A DNA stretch of 64,000 nucleotides from Isoetes taiwanensis. Its lineage: Eukaryota > Streptophyta > Lycopodiopsida > Isoetales > Isoetaceae. A program made the position numbers and the translations under genes. The stretch spans positions 6,223,199-6,287,198 of the forward strand of contig JAJEKV010000050.1 of NCBI GenBank assembly GCA_021234155.1. The letters run 5' to 3'. Of this stretch, positions 38,801 through 50,610 are shown piece after piece (the first letter of the stretch is position 1; each line of letters starts with the position of its first letter). The notes under the pieces are model-generated. The model did not search any database. It had not been told where the DNA came from and saw nothing but the letters and a program-made list of their open reading frames with translations.

Positions 38801-39982
38801 ACGAGCTCCAAAATTAATTAGAGGCCCAAACTCTCAACGAACTAGAGGCTCATGTTTATCAATCAATTACGGTAACCCATCTCGTCCTAATGGCCCGGAT
38901 CGATGGAATTCTTGTGAAAAATAACAGAGCTCTTGATAAAAAAAAAAAAATAAAAAAATAGGACTTCTATTTTCTAGAGGAAAAGGTCGAAAAAACGTGA
39001 TCCAAATGAACATGATCCTAAACATGATCAATAAGGTTGAGCTAGAAAAAATAAGGAACAAGAGAAGGAGTCGCAATAAAGGTTAATCCATGCAAGAAGA
39101 GACCACTCTCTTGCATGAATTCAAAGAAATAATATGTTGTCGCACTGTGGATTGTCCGACAGTGTGACCATTTATCTAACTACTTATATAAACACACATC
39201 CTAAGCCCCTTTTGATTATATTCTTGGGAACCTTTAGAAACCAACAATTACATGTTAATTGCCTTAGCCCTTTTAATGTGGATCACTCCCCCGTGCCTGC
39301 TCCATATCAGTTTGGATTTGCATCTTTCTATTCGAGAAAAATGAAAATAAAAATTAAAGCAAAGCATTTGCTACTTAGGCGGAGGAAAAATCATCTTATG
39401 ATTTTGAGCTCAATTGAATAAGGCTCCCTAGTTGCCATGGAGCTCTTATAAGAAACATAACATATGATTCTACGATCCCTGACCGGTTAGAGTTATTTGA
39501 TCAGCTTAAACAAATAGCATCTGGATTTGCTGAACAAGTGTTCCACTTGGATTTGTGTTCAACATGTAAACATATAGCAAATGAACCTCCAACGTGCATC
39601 GCAAGAAGCAGCTTGTCTTGGAGGCTTATTCGCCGCTATTTCACAGATAGCTTTGATGAAATGGACACTTATAAACTCTCTATGCGACCTGGTAATAGAA
39701 TGATGTCACTCCCCTCCATTCAGTGTGTCTATCATCTTGGAATTAAATTTCTATGCATTAAATTCGTTGCTAAACCTTCCAGTATGTCTATCATCTTAAA
39801 ATCAAATTTCTAAGCATTAAATTCGTTGCTAAACCTTCCCGTTACTAGACCAATATGACTTTTGCTTACTAGAAACAAGAGGCATTTGTACCTTGAATTT
39901 TGACTGAAAAAGGACTAGTTCCTAATGTGAAGAATGTCGAGATATATGATATCGAGATCACCATGAGGGATAACTTGCTCTT
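38801..39982. other. Long repeat copy 2, no gene; 58-bp tandem pair
   Basis: Shared with copy 1. A 58-bp unit (TATGTCTATCATCTT, then CATTAAATTCGTTGCTAAAC) is duplicated at 39,725-39,840. No credible coding frame. Confidence 0.5.
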
Positions 39983-40362
39983 AGGGTACCTTCGCACTCG
40001 CCGTTAAGTTAGGAATAAGTTAATTTTTTTTAACTGCCAGTTAAACTTATAAGAGACTGTTATGTTCGCACCAAGACTAAGTTAACTTTCCGTTAAGACT
40101 TTAACCTAACGGAAACTAGTTAAATCCTTTCAGACTAGAACAGGTTAGGTTATTTTTTTTTTTAACTTAACAATAAAATAAAAATGTGTTCGCACCTGCC
40201 TTAGTTAAGTTAGCGCTAACTTAATGCTAACGGCAATCTCTTCGCATAGGTGCCTATTAAGTTAGAGTCTAACTTAATGCTAACGGCAATGGGTTCGCAC
40301 ATTTGTCCATTAAGTTATTTTTTTTTTAACTTAATGCTAACGGCAATACCTTCGCACTTACC
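39983..40362. mobile_element. Possible small DNA element with palindromic tandem units
   Basis: It begins AGGGTACCTTC, the same string that closes the element at 43,705-43,946 in reverse orientation. Inside are three units (40,187-40,362, period 53-57 bp) carrying ACTTAATGCTAACGGCAAT and a TTAAGTTA/TAACTTAA palindrome. The right end and target-site duplication are not resolved. Confidence 0.4.
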
Positions 40363-42180
40363 TCCATTAAGTTTTATTTTTGTTTTCTATTAAGTGCTTC
40401 AAACAATTGTCCTCTTCTTATGCCATGAATAAATTAACATGCGAACTCATAACCATCAGGATATCATGCACTTTTTGATCATATTCCATCTCATTAAAAC
40501 ACGACATAATCAACTTGTTATTCAAAGCTTATCATTGAATTCAAAGCCTACCATTGTTATTCAAAACTTGTTATTCTATATTTGTAGCAGCTGCGCCATA
40601 GAGTTACATCAGTATAAAATGTCATATCACCTTGGGTATCATCATACTTTGCCCCTCCTATTTCATACAACCTTTTGCAGAACTCACCAGACCTGAATGT
40701 TCACATAACTCATAGACCATGTTGAATTTGAGCATCAAATATAACTAGCATTTGTTTTGCAGAAAGCACACACTTATAACTGACCATCAGCATTTTGCAA
40801 AATCCATCAAGATTCCCATCATGTGGACAGCCAAATGGAATGTGTAAACAGATGTAAAGAGGCAGCTCCGACTGATTAGTACTGGCCGTAGAACTAATTG
40901 AGAGAATTCATGGGTCTTCACATCTAGGTTCGGCCACGCAACGTGACAACCAACTCTTCTGCAATATCAGTGTCATGCAATGTAGAAGACATTAGATCAA
41001 GTCATGAAGAAAAGGATCTTCAAAAAACGAGACTAAAAGTGTTTCCTTCCTCAAATTAGATAGCAGGGTAAAAGAATGCTAGGGTGTCTAAAAAAAATGC
41101 CCTTACATTACGTATAATGTAGAATAATGTAGGCACCTATTATTGTTTTCTTTTTTAATTAAAGTTGGTTGGGATATGGAATTATTGGGATTAGCCACGT
41201 CACCCATTCAAAATTATGGGAGGCGGTGGTTATGTATTTGAAATGTGATACATCTCTTACTCTACATTTGGCCAAATGTAGGACACCCTAGCATTCTTTT
41301 ACCCAGCAGCATGTTAGATGTGTCATGAACTCGTGCATATTGATCTGGGTGATATAATCTGAATAAGAACTGCATGATTATCCTCACGAACTGTGAATAT
41401 ACAACTAGATATGGCAGAGCAGGCGCAAGTTACCATCATCCTTACACTTTTTTGGAACATTCCCGAGTATGATAAGTATTATCAAAGAACCAGCTTCAAG
41501 CTGCTGCTCCATAATTATCTGGTTCTAATCCTGCAGCTTGATCTAAAGATCGTATCATCCAATACAAGTTCTCATTATGATCTTGACAAAATCTTAAGTC
41601 TATGGGAAGGTGTGATGTACTTCAAGACCAAATAACAAGTAGGAAATAGTATCATAATCATCTTTACCAGCACGATCTATGTCATCATTGTCTTGCAAAA
41701 TAGGCATCCCCTTATCATCTCTAGTGCCTGCAACCTTCTCCAAAATTTCTAAAATCAAAGAACCAGTACATCTAAGGGAAGAAAATTATCATCCAAACAG
41801 GCCAACTCCACTGATGGTCCATGAATCCAAGAGTATTTCCCACAACTTCTTCATGCGTGATAGAATCTAGTCCTCAACTTTTTCAGGATTTAAATTCATA
41901 ACGAAAATGTTGCAGACCAAGGTCAAAAAATAAAGGAGGCGTTGTAGCAAAACATAATACTTTACATTGTATAATAATAATGATTGGGTTTCCTAGGATG
42001 CTCTTTAGCATAGGTCTACTAAGCCACATGGAAAAGGACTGCTCTTGCAAATGAAGAGGGATGAACTATAAATTAGGCTGACGTATATAATCTGTCAGGA
42101 CCATGATGCAAGAGCATCTATCCACCATACTCCCTTTGAGCTCCCTGCACTAAAAAATCAATTCAATTCAATTGAAGCAA
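40363..42180. other. Right part of long repeat copy 2, no gene seen
   Basis: Collinear with 7,550-9,283. Indels between the two copies ignore reading frame, which argues against conserved coding. Confidence 0.5.
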
Positions 42181-42228
42181 ACTGAGCTGTGTTGATTCCA
42201 TGTTACTGTTGATTCCTCACAGCTCAGT
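42181..42228. repeat. 11-bp perfect inverted repeat at the repeat boundary
   Basis: ACTGAGCTGTG (42,181-42,191) and CACAGCTCAGT (42,218-42,228) form a perfect 11-bp stem with a 26-base loop. Confidence 0.85.
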
Positions 42229-43287
42229 GAGGACATGATGCACAGTGAGGACATGATGCAGTAACATGTCCTCAGCAAAACAGAACATGATGCAGTAACA
42301 TGTCCTCAAATAACACTGGAAATATCATGATGACACTTATCCTTATCCAAATGTTGACAACTTGTTCCTATCTTACCTTATTGTCTTACCATTGAGCCGC
42401 CACCAGATGAACAACTCAAAATTCGTATTTTCTAGGATGTATAAATCCTATTAAGGAATATGCAACAATTGTTGTGCAGATCGTCCCCATTACGTGCTGC
42501 TAAATTATATGTTATCCGCATATTGGTACATGCTGTCGCTCTTTATCTCAAATGCTACTATTTAAATCCACGTCTCCTAGCTTTCTATTTGTTGCTCTTT
42601 CTTACCTTAGTCCTAGTATGTTGTCATATCCATGCCTCCTACTGTGCCTCTTCTTTTGATCATATCAAATGTATACTTAACCTGAAGTCTATCTTGTTCA
42701 TATCCTCCCTTCATATAGTGAGATGCCCATTGGATTTCCCAATCTGTACAACTTTGTTCTCATGTACACCATTGCCACTCTCTTGTTCCCATCTTACCTT
42801 ATGGTCCTGTCATTAAGCCACCATCCCATAAGCAGCTCAATATTCTTATCCTCCAGGAGGTGTGAACCACCTTAGGGCACATGTTACATTATCCAATGAT
42901 TTTTATTTCTCTTTATCTCCTATATAATTAGTATCCTTTGTTAGCAATCCCTAAAGCCCCTTCATAATCTACATCCTTCTTTCATGTAATGACATGCCTA
43001 TTGGACTCCCCAATCCGTAGAGCTTTGTTCTCATATACACCATTGCCACTCTCCTGGAACTTGCCCTGTAGACTCATATGTGATCCATCTGCTGGTCATT
43101 TCCAGTAATTTGATATTTATATGTACTGAACATGTATATTTACTGGAAATAACACTGGAAATAACATCTGCTGTTGAACATGATGCAGTAACATGTCCTC
43201 AGCAAAACATGATGCAGTAACATCTCCTTGTGCATTGTTATCGAATAGAATCTGTTGTGCTTTTACAGTTATATTTCTGGATTCATT
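42229..43287. repeat. Region of short direct repeats
   Basis: ACATGATGCAGTAACATGTC recurs near 42,245-42,310 and 43,180-43,230. A second pair, with CATTGCCACTCTC preceded by TTTGTTCTCAT, occurs at about 42,727-42,783 and 42,999-43,055. The 118-codon plus frame at 42,460-42,816 is hydrophobic, overlaps these repeats and is not supported as a gene. Confidence 0.7.
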
Positions 43288-43651
43288 TTACCATTTTACA
43301 CTAATTTTTAGGTTGAAACTTATGAGATTCCTGCTGGTTAAGCTACCCAAGACCATTTGATGTTTCTGCTGATTTTTTGTGAAGGCAGGATCCAGATTCC
43401 AGAAGTATAGACAGGTAACGAAATACAGGTCTGGCTGAAATGCAACTCAACCCACATCCTTAAAGCAATCTCCAATCCCAGAAATTTGAGTTTTTAGGAA
43501 AGCTAACCTGCTCCAAGGGATCCGCATCCCCTTCTTGTTGTTCTGATGCAGGTTGTGAAGAGGCGCACCCTATCATACCAAAGCTATCCTTTGTAACCAT
43601 TAGGACACGCCCCACCTCTAAAAGAAGTTCCAAATGAGCTTTATCCGCCAT
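43288..43651 (-). CDS. Putative two-exon small gene or gene start, unknown function
   Basis: Exon 1 (43,651-43,508) starts in AAAATGGCGG after a GC-richer leader typical of plant 5' untranslated regions and encodes MADKAHLELLLEVGRVL and further, 48 residues, ending at a CAG/GTTAGC donor. An acceptor TTTCAG lies at 43,435; from 43,434 the phase-0 frame stays open for 48 more codons (PDLYFVTCLYFWNLD onward) to TAA at 43,290-43,288. Predicted product is 96 residues. The leucine-rich start suggests a helix; no family is recognised. Exon 2 could instead be part of a longer alternative structure. The gene start is the better supported half. Confidence 0.4.
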
Positions 43652-43704
43652 TTTCGGCAGCCTTTCATTCCTCCTCGCTCCGACTGCCTTGCTCGCCGCC
43701 TCTA

Positions 43705-43950
43705 AATTTTTAAACCGACCTCGAAGAGGTCACTTTAATTTTTAAGTGTATTTTTTAAATTGCGTTAACTTTGCGTTTAATCTTCTAACTTAAGGCACAT
43801 TTTGAGTTAACACTTTTAGGTTAAAATATTTAACGGAATGCTAAATAAATTTATTAACGCAAAACTAACTTAAGCAGTGGTGTGAAAGGAAAACCTGCTA
43901 AAAGCTTAACGGAATCCTAACGTAACGGCTGGTCTGAAGGTACCCTTAGT
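43705..43950. mobile_element. MITE-like remnant upstream of the small gene
   Basis: Its right end GAAGGTACCCT (43,936-43,946) is the reverse complement of AGGGTACCTTC at 39,983. The interior is rich in TAACGGAAT and TTAAC strings like the element there. The left end is not clear. It lies directly upstream of the predicted start at 43,651 and could affect its promoter. Confidence 0.4.
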
Positions 43951-44370
43951 ACACAAGTAAAATCTTGTAGTGAAATAGGTCCAAAACAGTAAATAAATAT
44001 AATGAAGAATCGTGCTCGTGCTATTCATGATAGGTTTGGTTCTGTTTACAAATCCAGCAAGGGGTGAAGTTAAAGTTACCCCGGTTTTGGTGATTCCGCG
44101 GCAAAGATATCCCTTCCGGCAGAATCACCAAAATCGCAAGAAGAATCGCTAGCCACGATCGACCTGATACGCCCTTTAACTATTTTTTTGCCCAGATCTT
44201 TGAGCTTGAATACCTCGGCCGATCAAGCTCCAAATCGATTCGGATCATTTCGTGGGTCGGAATGAGACAGATTAGAGGTCATCTATGCAAATCAAAAATA
44301 AGATCGAGCGTCTCTGCATTCAGCCAGTTTCAAAAGGGCAAAAACCTGCCCTCAAAATGCACAGTTATTT
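43951..44370. other. Intergenic, nothing recognised
   Basis: Moderately GC-rich, with several GATCGA/TCGATC strings. No frame, RNA gene or repeat was supported. Confidence 0.4.
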
Positions 44371-44448
44371 TGTTCGAACCCGTAGGGTTTAAACCCCTGA
44401 CCAAAGTGCACGTCTTAAGCATCACTAGTTCTATACCAACTCGCCACA
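44371..44448 (-). other. tRNA-derived SINE-like segment
   Basis: Minus strand shows a box-A-like TGGCGAGTTGG and a box-B-like GGGTTCGAAC, with text (TATAGAACTAGTGATGC) closely matching the segment at 44,786-44,850. Confidence 0.4.
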
Positions 44449-44530
44449 CATCCATTGAACAAAACTTTTGTGGTACATGCACACTTTGTAGGCAGGATAC
44501 CTCATGTCACAGTATTTTTTATTCTTTTCA

Positions 44531-44725
44531 TTTAAGGTCCATATTAAGAAGTCACTAGACAACCAAGCCTAGTAAATACCTACATATTCGTTTAAGGTCC
44601 ATATTAAGAAGTCACCAGACAGCCAAGCGGGTTACGCCGAATGGACCATAGTGAACACTTACATATCCTATCCATATCGGGTTACGCCGAATGGACCATA
44701 GTGAACATGTATCAAGAGAAAGTTC
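44531..44725. repeat. Tandem duplications of 60 and 50 bp
   Basis: TTTAAGGTCCATATTAAGAA is repeated at 60-bp spacing (44,531 and 44,591), and GGGTTACGCCGAATGGACC at 50-bp spacing (about 44,629 and 44,679). Confidence 0.9.
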
Positions 44726-44785
44726 TACTATGTCAAGGTTCAATATAACCCCTAGCAACTCCCATCAGGAAATGACATCTAAGGC

Positions 44786-44850
44786 AAGGTTTGAACCCCT
44801 GACCAAAGTACACAAGTCTTGGGCATTACTAGGTCTATACCAACTTGCCA
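44786..44850 (-). other. tRNA-derived SINE-like segment, second copy
   Basis: Minus strand: A-box-like TGGCAAGTTGGTATAG and B-box-like GGTTCAAACCT, with TAGACCTAGTAATGCCCAAG between. This arrangement is typical of plant tRNA-derived SINE heads. It lacks a foldable anticodon arm. Confidence 0.45.
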
Positions 44851-45362
44851 CACATCCGTTAAGCAAACATTAAATCATTTCAAACATTAATACACATGCA
44901 TACATTAATGCCAAAAAAGTTGCATAGTCAAAACACCTGAGGAAGGCAAATCCTTTGTGCGCTTGTTTAATATGCGAAGGGCAAATTCTTGTCCACCACA
45001 TCGCATGAACTAGCAATTCTCAGTAATTGACTTTGCCTAACAATGAAATATTGACCTTGCCTAACAATCTTCGAAACAAAAGGCTTGCTGAGCAGTGCTT
45101 GATTGATGGATAACCGAACAATCTAGTAATTTGCCTTAACCACTAATTTATTTGTAATGAGGGATAACCTGTTGATGGGAAATCATAGCCCACTTATTGG
45201 TGGGATCAGACCCTAGGTCATGGTCATCAATTTGGAATAGGCCTAACTCAGCCTATGTATCTGAACCATGATAGGTTTGTTAATAGCCAAGAATCATTTT
45301 CTTTTGATCTATGTGTAGTTTAAAGCTTATGATATTACAATGCTTTTTGCAACTCAAACCAA
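44851..45362. other. Intergenic/3' flank of the helicase gene
   Basis: The part next to 45,362 should contain the 3' untranslated region of the minus-strand helicase. No other feature was found. Confidence 0.5.
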
Positions 45363-48300
45363 TCATTCGTCATCTGAATCTCCAAAGGTAATTTTTGTGG
45401 CTTTTGGAGCATCGGCGCTTATCTCCTTAAAATGTGCTCCATAGAGCTTGGATTCCTAAAAAAAATAAAATAATAAATGAAGACGAATATATTGCAAGCA
45501 CCAAGTGAATAAAAGATATATACCTTCTTTTTCACATGAGTACCAAATCTGAGGAGTTCATCAGGCACTACTTGCCCAGCTTCCCTGAGAACATTTATGA
45601 GTTCTCCTGCCCTCGCCTGCAGTTTGATAGCTGTCAAATATAAGCTTTCAAATGACGATAGTGGCAAACACGCACCTTATCAGTATGAGTAAATAATGTA
45701 TGAGCAATCCCTTTCTTGCCAGCTCTGCCTGTTCTTCCGATACGGTGAACATAATCTTCAGTGGTAAGTGGGAAAGATAAGTTGATAACATACTCTACAT
45801 CAGGAATGTCGAGCCCTCTTGATGCAACATCGGTGGCAATCTGCATACTACATGTTAGAATAATACAAACAGATGAGGAACAATAATCTCCCAAAGGAAA
45901 CTCATACCAGAAGAGGATGAGATCCATCTTTAAATGCTTCAACTGCTCTTGTTCGATCTTGCTGCCCTTTATCACCATGAACAGCTACTACCTTCCAGCC
46001 TCTGCCACAATCAGATGGTAAGAAGCTTCAGGCCTAAAGCAATAATGTCTGTCAATCTTCTTTGGAACCAAAAAACCTTCTTTGAAGAAAGGCTTCGATG
46101 CGCGTTGCCTCTTTCTTATACAACACAAATACCAAAATACGATTTCTGCAAGACAGATATGATTCATTAGCACTGACAATGGCAACACAGTTTTAGACTT
46201 CGTCCGCTGACCACCCAAAAAAATTATGATTTACCAAACTCCCCTGATCACCTGCGCGTTTTATGGTATTCATGAAGCAAAGAATCCAGTCGTGCCTCCT
46301 TAGCCCCTTCATCTAGCACCTAAGTGGAATGAAATATCAGAATGCTAGTCACTACCAAGCCAGATCCAAACATTGCACTTATAACCCTATACCTCGACAA
46401 TCTGGGTCACGTCATGGTTGGCAGACAAATCTGCAGAGCCCACAGTCACCTGCAATATATTACTTCAAGATGTTAGATTATTGGAATAATTACAAAAAAT
46501 TTCTCGTTCTAAAAATAGAACTGGAGTAACTAACTAAAGCCTCCAACTATTACCTTGACAGGATTTGGATCAATAATGAATTCTTTTGCAATCTGGTCCA
46601 CAGCAGCTGGCCATGTTGCACTGAACATAACAGTTTGTCTATCTTTGTAATGAAAAAGTTCTTTGGAGTTAACACTCAATTTATCATAGAATCTATATGC
46701 ATGATACTTTAATTAGTCTAACATACTCTTGTGGGTCTGACCAACAATTTCACGGATGACAGGGGCAAATCCTTCGTCCACCATACGATCTGCTTCATCG
46801 AGAACCTAGTTTAATATAAGCAACAAACTTTGAGCAATTTGAAGTGCTACATAGATGCTAATATTATCTGAAGTAATTGCCCACCAAAAAGGTGACATCT
46901 CTTAAGGTACAGACGCCTTCGCCCAACAAATCCTGCAGTCTTCCAGGGGTTGCAACTACAATTGACTGTAACAATATGCATGAGAACACTCAAACCATCC
47001 ATTATGCCATTATTATTACAGTTGATACATACCGCACCAGCTTTTAATGCAGCTTTTTGAGGGCCCTTTGAAGCACCACCATAAACACAAGCTACTTTAA
47101 CCCCACACTTGCTTCCTGCTTCTGTCAACACAGCTGCAATCTGCATGTAATACAAAACCTTAATAAAAAGTCTTATATAAATAACCAAACTGCTACAAGA
47201 TGCACTGACTATTGGCAAAGAGAAGACACACTAACCTGCTGGGCTAGCTCCCGGGTTGGTGACATTACAAGGCAAATAGGATTAAATGCTTTTAAAGTAA
47301 TTTCTTTCTTCTTCAAAACATGCATGAGTGCTGGCACACCAAATGCCAACGTCTTCCCTATAGAATATCATAATTAGCAAGTAAGATGAAGAATAATAAC
47401 AGGATCATGAATAAGCTATAAGCTACTACAGCAGCAGTCAACATGGTTAGTCTGCAAAGACTTGAAATAAAAGTGTTGTAATTTCCATTATAGGTGAAGC
47501 AGTAATGGAATCATGATGGGAACTTACCAGAACCAGTGGCTGCGATGCCAATGAAGTCCCGACCACACAGCAGGAAAGGCCAAGCATGCCCTTGAATCGG
47601 CGAAGGCTTTTCAAATTTCATGCAGCACTTCATAACATCATCCCTCACACCTTCTACTTTGAAATTTTCTAGAGCCTTAAACTTCGGATCCTTTGAGTCC
47701 CTACCAGAGACAGAGACCTCCATCTGCCTATTTCCTTCAGTATCTGTGGAACAATTTTTTTGCGGGGCTTCCTTTCCATTTGACTGATCATGTGCCATTT
47801 TCTTCATTGGCTTCTTAGCATTCCCATTTAATGCATTATCACACAATGCTTCCTTCTCCCTTGCTTTCTCCTTTTTCTTCTTCTTTTTGCCAACGCTATT
47901 ATGATTAATATCATTCAAGTTCTCACAGTCCCCTCTCTCTTCTTCCACAACCTCATTATGCACTTCCTCTTCCCTCTTCTTCTTGATCTTCTTCTTTTTC
48001 TTAGTGTTACAATCACTTCCAATCTCAAATCCATTTGCTTCTTTTCCATCATTTTCCGTCAGGGTCCTATCTTGCACTACTTCCTCGTCCTGCTGCTTCT
48101 TTTTTTTCTTGGATTTTTTCTTAGACATATCATCATGCGTGCACTCATTCTCACCTTGATTAGAAAAAATTCCATTTTCCTCCCTTTCCATATGCTTCTT
48201 CGGTTTCTTCTTTACAATACCATTATTACTGCCATGGAGACTTGCACTCACCTCCTCCAAGTCTGATGTTTTCCGCTTTCTGTAAGTGGTAAGATCCTCA

Positions 48301-48395
48301 ATTTCAAGCGAGCCCTTAGGTTCCATTGTGCCTGATTGCCGAGGGACGGCCGCGGCACCTCTGAGGAGGAGGCTTCGCGGTATGAAAGCCTCCAT
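45363..48395 (-). CDS. RH5: DEAD-box ATP-dependent RNA helicase 5 (Dbp3-like), complete, 13 exons
   Basis: RNA helicase of the RH5/Dbp3 group, expected in the nucleolus for large-subunit ribosome biogenesis. Exons: 48,395-47,528; 47,357-47,236; 47,140-47,033; 46,965-46,885; 46,805-46,727; 46,642-46,554; 46,449-46,393; 46,319-46,252; 46,145-46,077; 46,001-45,908; 45,840-45,676; 45,616-45,524; 45,455-45,363. All introns are GT-AG with consistent phase, giving 661 residues plus TGA. Residues about 60-210 are Lys/Glu-rich, with many KKKK runs (nuclear/nucleolar signals). Core motifs: Q motif FEKPSPIQ (about 262-269), AATGSGKT (about 285-292), [23 protein letters not shown] (394-399), SAT (427-429), [10 protein letters not shown] (547-556) and HRIGRTGR (577-584). 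The C-terminus [10 protein letters not shown]...KATKITF is typical of plant RH5. A second Met at residue 24 is an alternative start. No missing key residue. Confidence 0.95.
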
Positions 48396-48437
48396 GGCTA
48401 GGGTTGAGGGTTTAACCTAAGCAAATAAAATAAAGGG

Positions 48438-48469
<32 letters not shown>

Positions 48470-48490
48470 AGCGAAAATGTAGGGTTGGGG
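48396..48490 (-). promoter_or_regulatory. Telo-box-like motifs upstream of RH5
   Basis: On the minus strand AACCCTA occurs at 48,405-48,399, directly before the start codon, and again at 48,486-48,480. Telo boxes (AAACCCTA) are common in promoters and leaders of plant ribosome-biogenesis genes, which fits this helicase. The TTTGCTTAG at about 48,416-48,424 could also be a leader-intron acceptor. Function is inferred. Confidence 0.4.
48438..48467. repeat. Poly(A)30 tract (poly-T on the gene strand)
   Basis: A 30-bp run of A, on the gene strand a T run just upstream of TTATTTGCTTAG. It may be a polypyrimidine tract or leader element. Confidence 0.95.
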
Positions 48491-48547
48491 TGAAGTGGAT
48501 AGAGTAGTTGCAATTCGACGAGGCTTATTTTAACATGATTGTCTTTT

Positions 48548-48774
48548 GGAGTTTGTTTGTTAAGACATGAACAAAAAGTTGTCTAGTGGTTAGAATTTGT
48601 GGAAGCCATAGGAGTTTGTTTGTTAAGACATGAACAAAAAGTTGTCTAGTGGTTAGAATTTGTGGAAGCCATACTGTTTAGAGGTGCGATAAAGAAAGGG
48701 CGTGAATTCTAGTGCTATGTGATAGGAGAGGTGCGATAGGGAAAGGGCGTGAATTCTAGTGCTATGTGAGGGGT
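48548..48774. repeat. Two adjacent tandem duplications (63 bp and 47 bp)
   Basis: A 63-bp unit starting GGAGTTTGTTTGTTAAGACA is duplicated at 48,548-48,673. A 47-bp unit starting GAGGTGCGAT is duplicated at 48,681-48,774. Both are near-perfect and therefore young. Confidence 0.93.
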
Positions 48775-50610
48775 TATATGATGGCTAAATGGTATTATGA
48801 ATTTGAATGCTATATGATAGGGCTATGTGATGACATTATCAATCCATGTTATTAAAGATTTTCCTCATTGACAAATACATTGCATTGTTGGGGTTATTTT
48901 GATACGAGCATTAAGACACAAACTGAAAGTTGCTTAGTGCTTAAAATTAGTGCAAACTACATATACGGATTCCATGCACAAGTTCATGAGTTGGTGCAAG
49001 GCTCTAATTTTCCAACTTAGATGAGTTTGCCTGCATGTTGTTGCCCACCTGGGATACAAGATAGTTGCTCAAGAAAGTTATACAACAATGCCAGATAATT
49101 CTCTTTCATTTCTTGTACCAAATATACATAAATAGAATAGAATCCTCCAAGCGATGGTGCAATGATGGAAAATGTTTAGTTAGATGCTTGAATTTATCTT
49201 TCCTCTTTAGTTGTGAAGTGTTTGCAGTAGGGTAGGCTTGATGCATTGGATGGGTTTGCAGAAGGGTTTAGAGATCCTCTGCACAACAGTACTATTTGCA
49301 AGAATGCTAGCAACACAGCGAATGGTCTAATTTTCAACGATGCAAGCAAGGATCTTTCTTGAAGAGATACAGGCCTAAGGAAGTATTGCAAAGGGTTAGA
49401 TGTGGTGGCAAGCGAGTAGAAGGGAAAGCAAGGGGTAAGAACTCCGAAAGGAAAGAAACATGAAGCAGGAAGCATAAGAAAACAATGTTGCCTTACACAT
49501 TTCATTTGGGAGTCACGTGCATGTTTATGGTGCCAGTGTATAGAGCCTAGAGTCATTAATAAAGTTGAAGAGTGTAGGTGTGTTTGTTTATAGATCTTTA
49601 CATGTTGATTGGAACTTTGGACATCAATTATTTTCTTGTCAAGTGATACCATGCTTACTAATTTGGGCATCTTCATCATGCATCAATTGAGCTTAGTAGG
49701 AACGCATGATAAAATTCATCCAACAAGTTCCACCACCTTGTTTGAGGCCCCCTTTTTTTTAAGATGGCATTTTAAACAAGTTGTCTAAGATACAAATATT
49801 AGTCTGCATGTGGTTAATACAAAAGAGAGGTTCTTTCATGCACATATCTTTGCTATAAGTTTCAATTTGATGTCGCAATGACCTTCAATTGTATGATGTT
49901 TAATATCTTGGAAACCATTATGCATGTCAAAATTGAAGCATTAAATTAAAGAAGTTTTTCTATAAGTTTAAAGGATGCAATCTATACCTGTTAAAATTTA
50001 GATGATCCAGTTGTAATTTTTCTAAGAAATCCATTTACCTACATTAATTTATGCCTAGAATTTAGTCTTTAATATACACTAATTGATTAATGAAACATTG
50101 TATGACCTTACTAGGCAAAAGAATACCATTTCTCTATGCTCCACCAAAGCATAAAAACAATTTACCTCAAACATGTAAATCAAACATAAATGCGTTTGTT
50201 TCAATATCGTGTGCAGTATGATTTAAAAGTCAATAGGTACTGAAGTGTGCACTGATGCCACAAGTAGAATAGAAGAATGGAATTCGAAATTATGATCGTT
50301 CCTTGATTCTCTTAACACTGCAATGCATAAACAGTAAAGTACCAATGGATGATGTGCACCAAGAGTTGTGTCAGCAATCATGTGGTTCTTATCTGACTTT
50401 GCAACCCTTCCTTTACACAGGCATCATCACCTTATATATCGTTTCTTAATGTTGCAGCAGAAGTCATTAAGTTTGTTGAACAAGCTTGACTGCTATTTGC
50501 ACCCTAGATTTATAATGCCTTGTACAGAGATAGTGACTTGTATCTTTATCATACTAAAAACGCAAGGGAATAGGCTTTAAATTGACCAATATACAAGAAA
50601 TACACAGGAC
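48775..50610. other. Intergenic, no gene supported
   Basis: A 161-codon minus frame (49,194-49,679) has no recognised domain or splice context, and its composition is not convincing. Otherwise AT-rich unique sequence. Confidence 0.45.

Noticed and set aside
47901-48266. 121-codon plus-strand frame
   Set aside because: Antisense shadow of the Lys-rich first exon of RH5.
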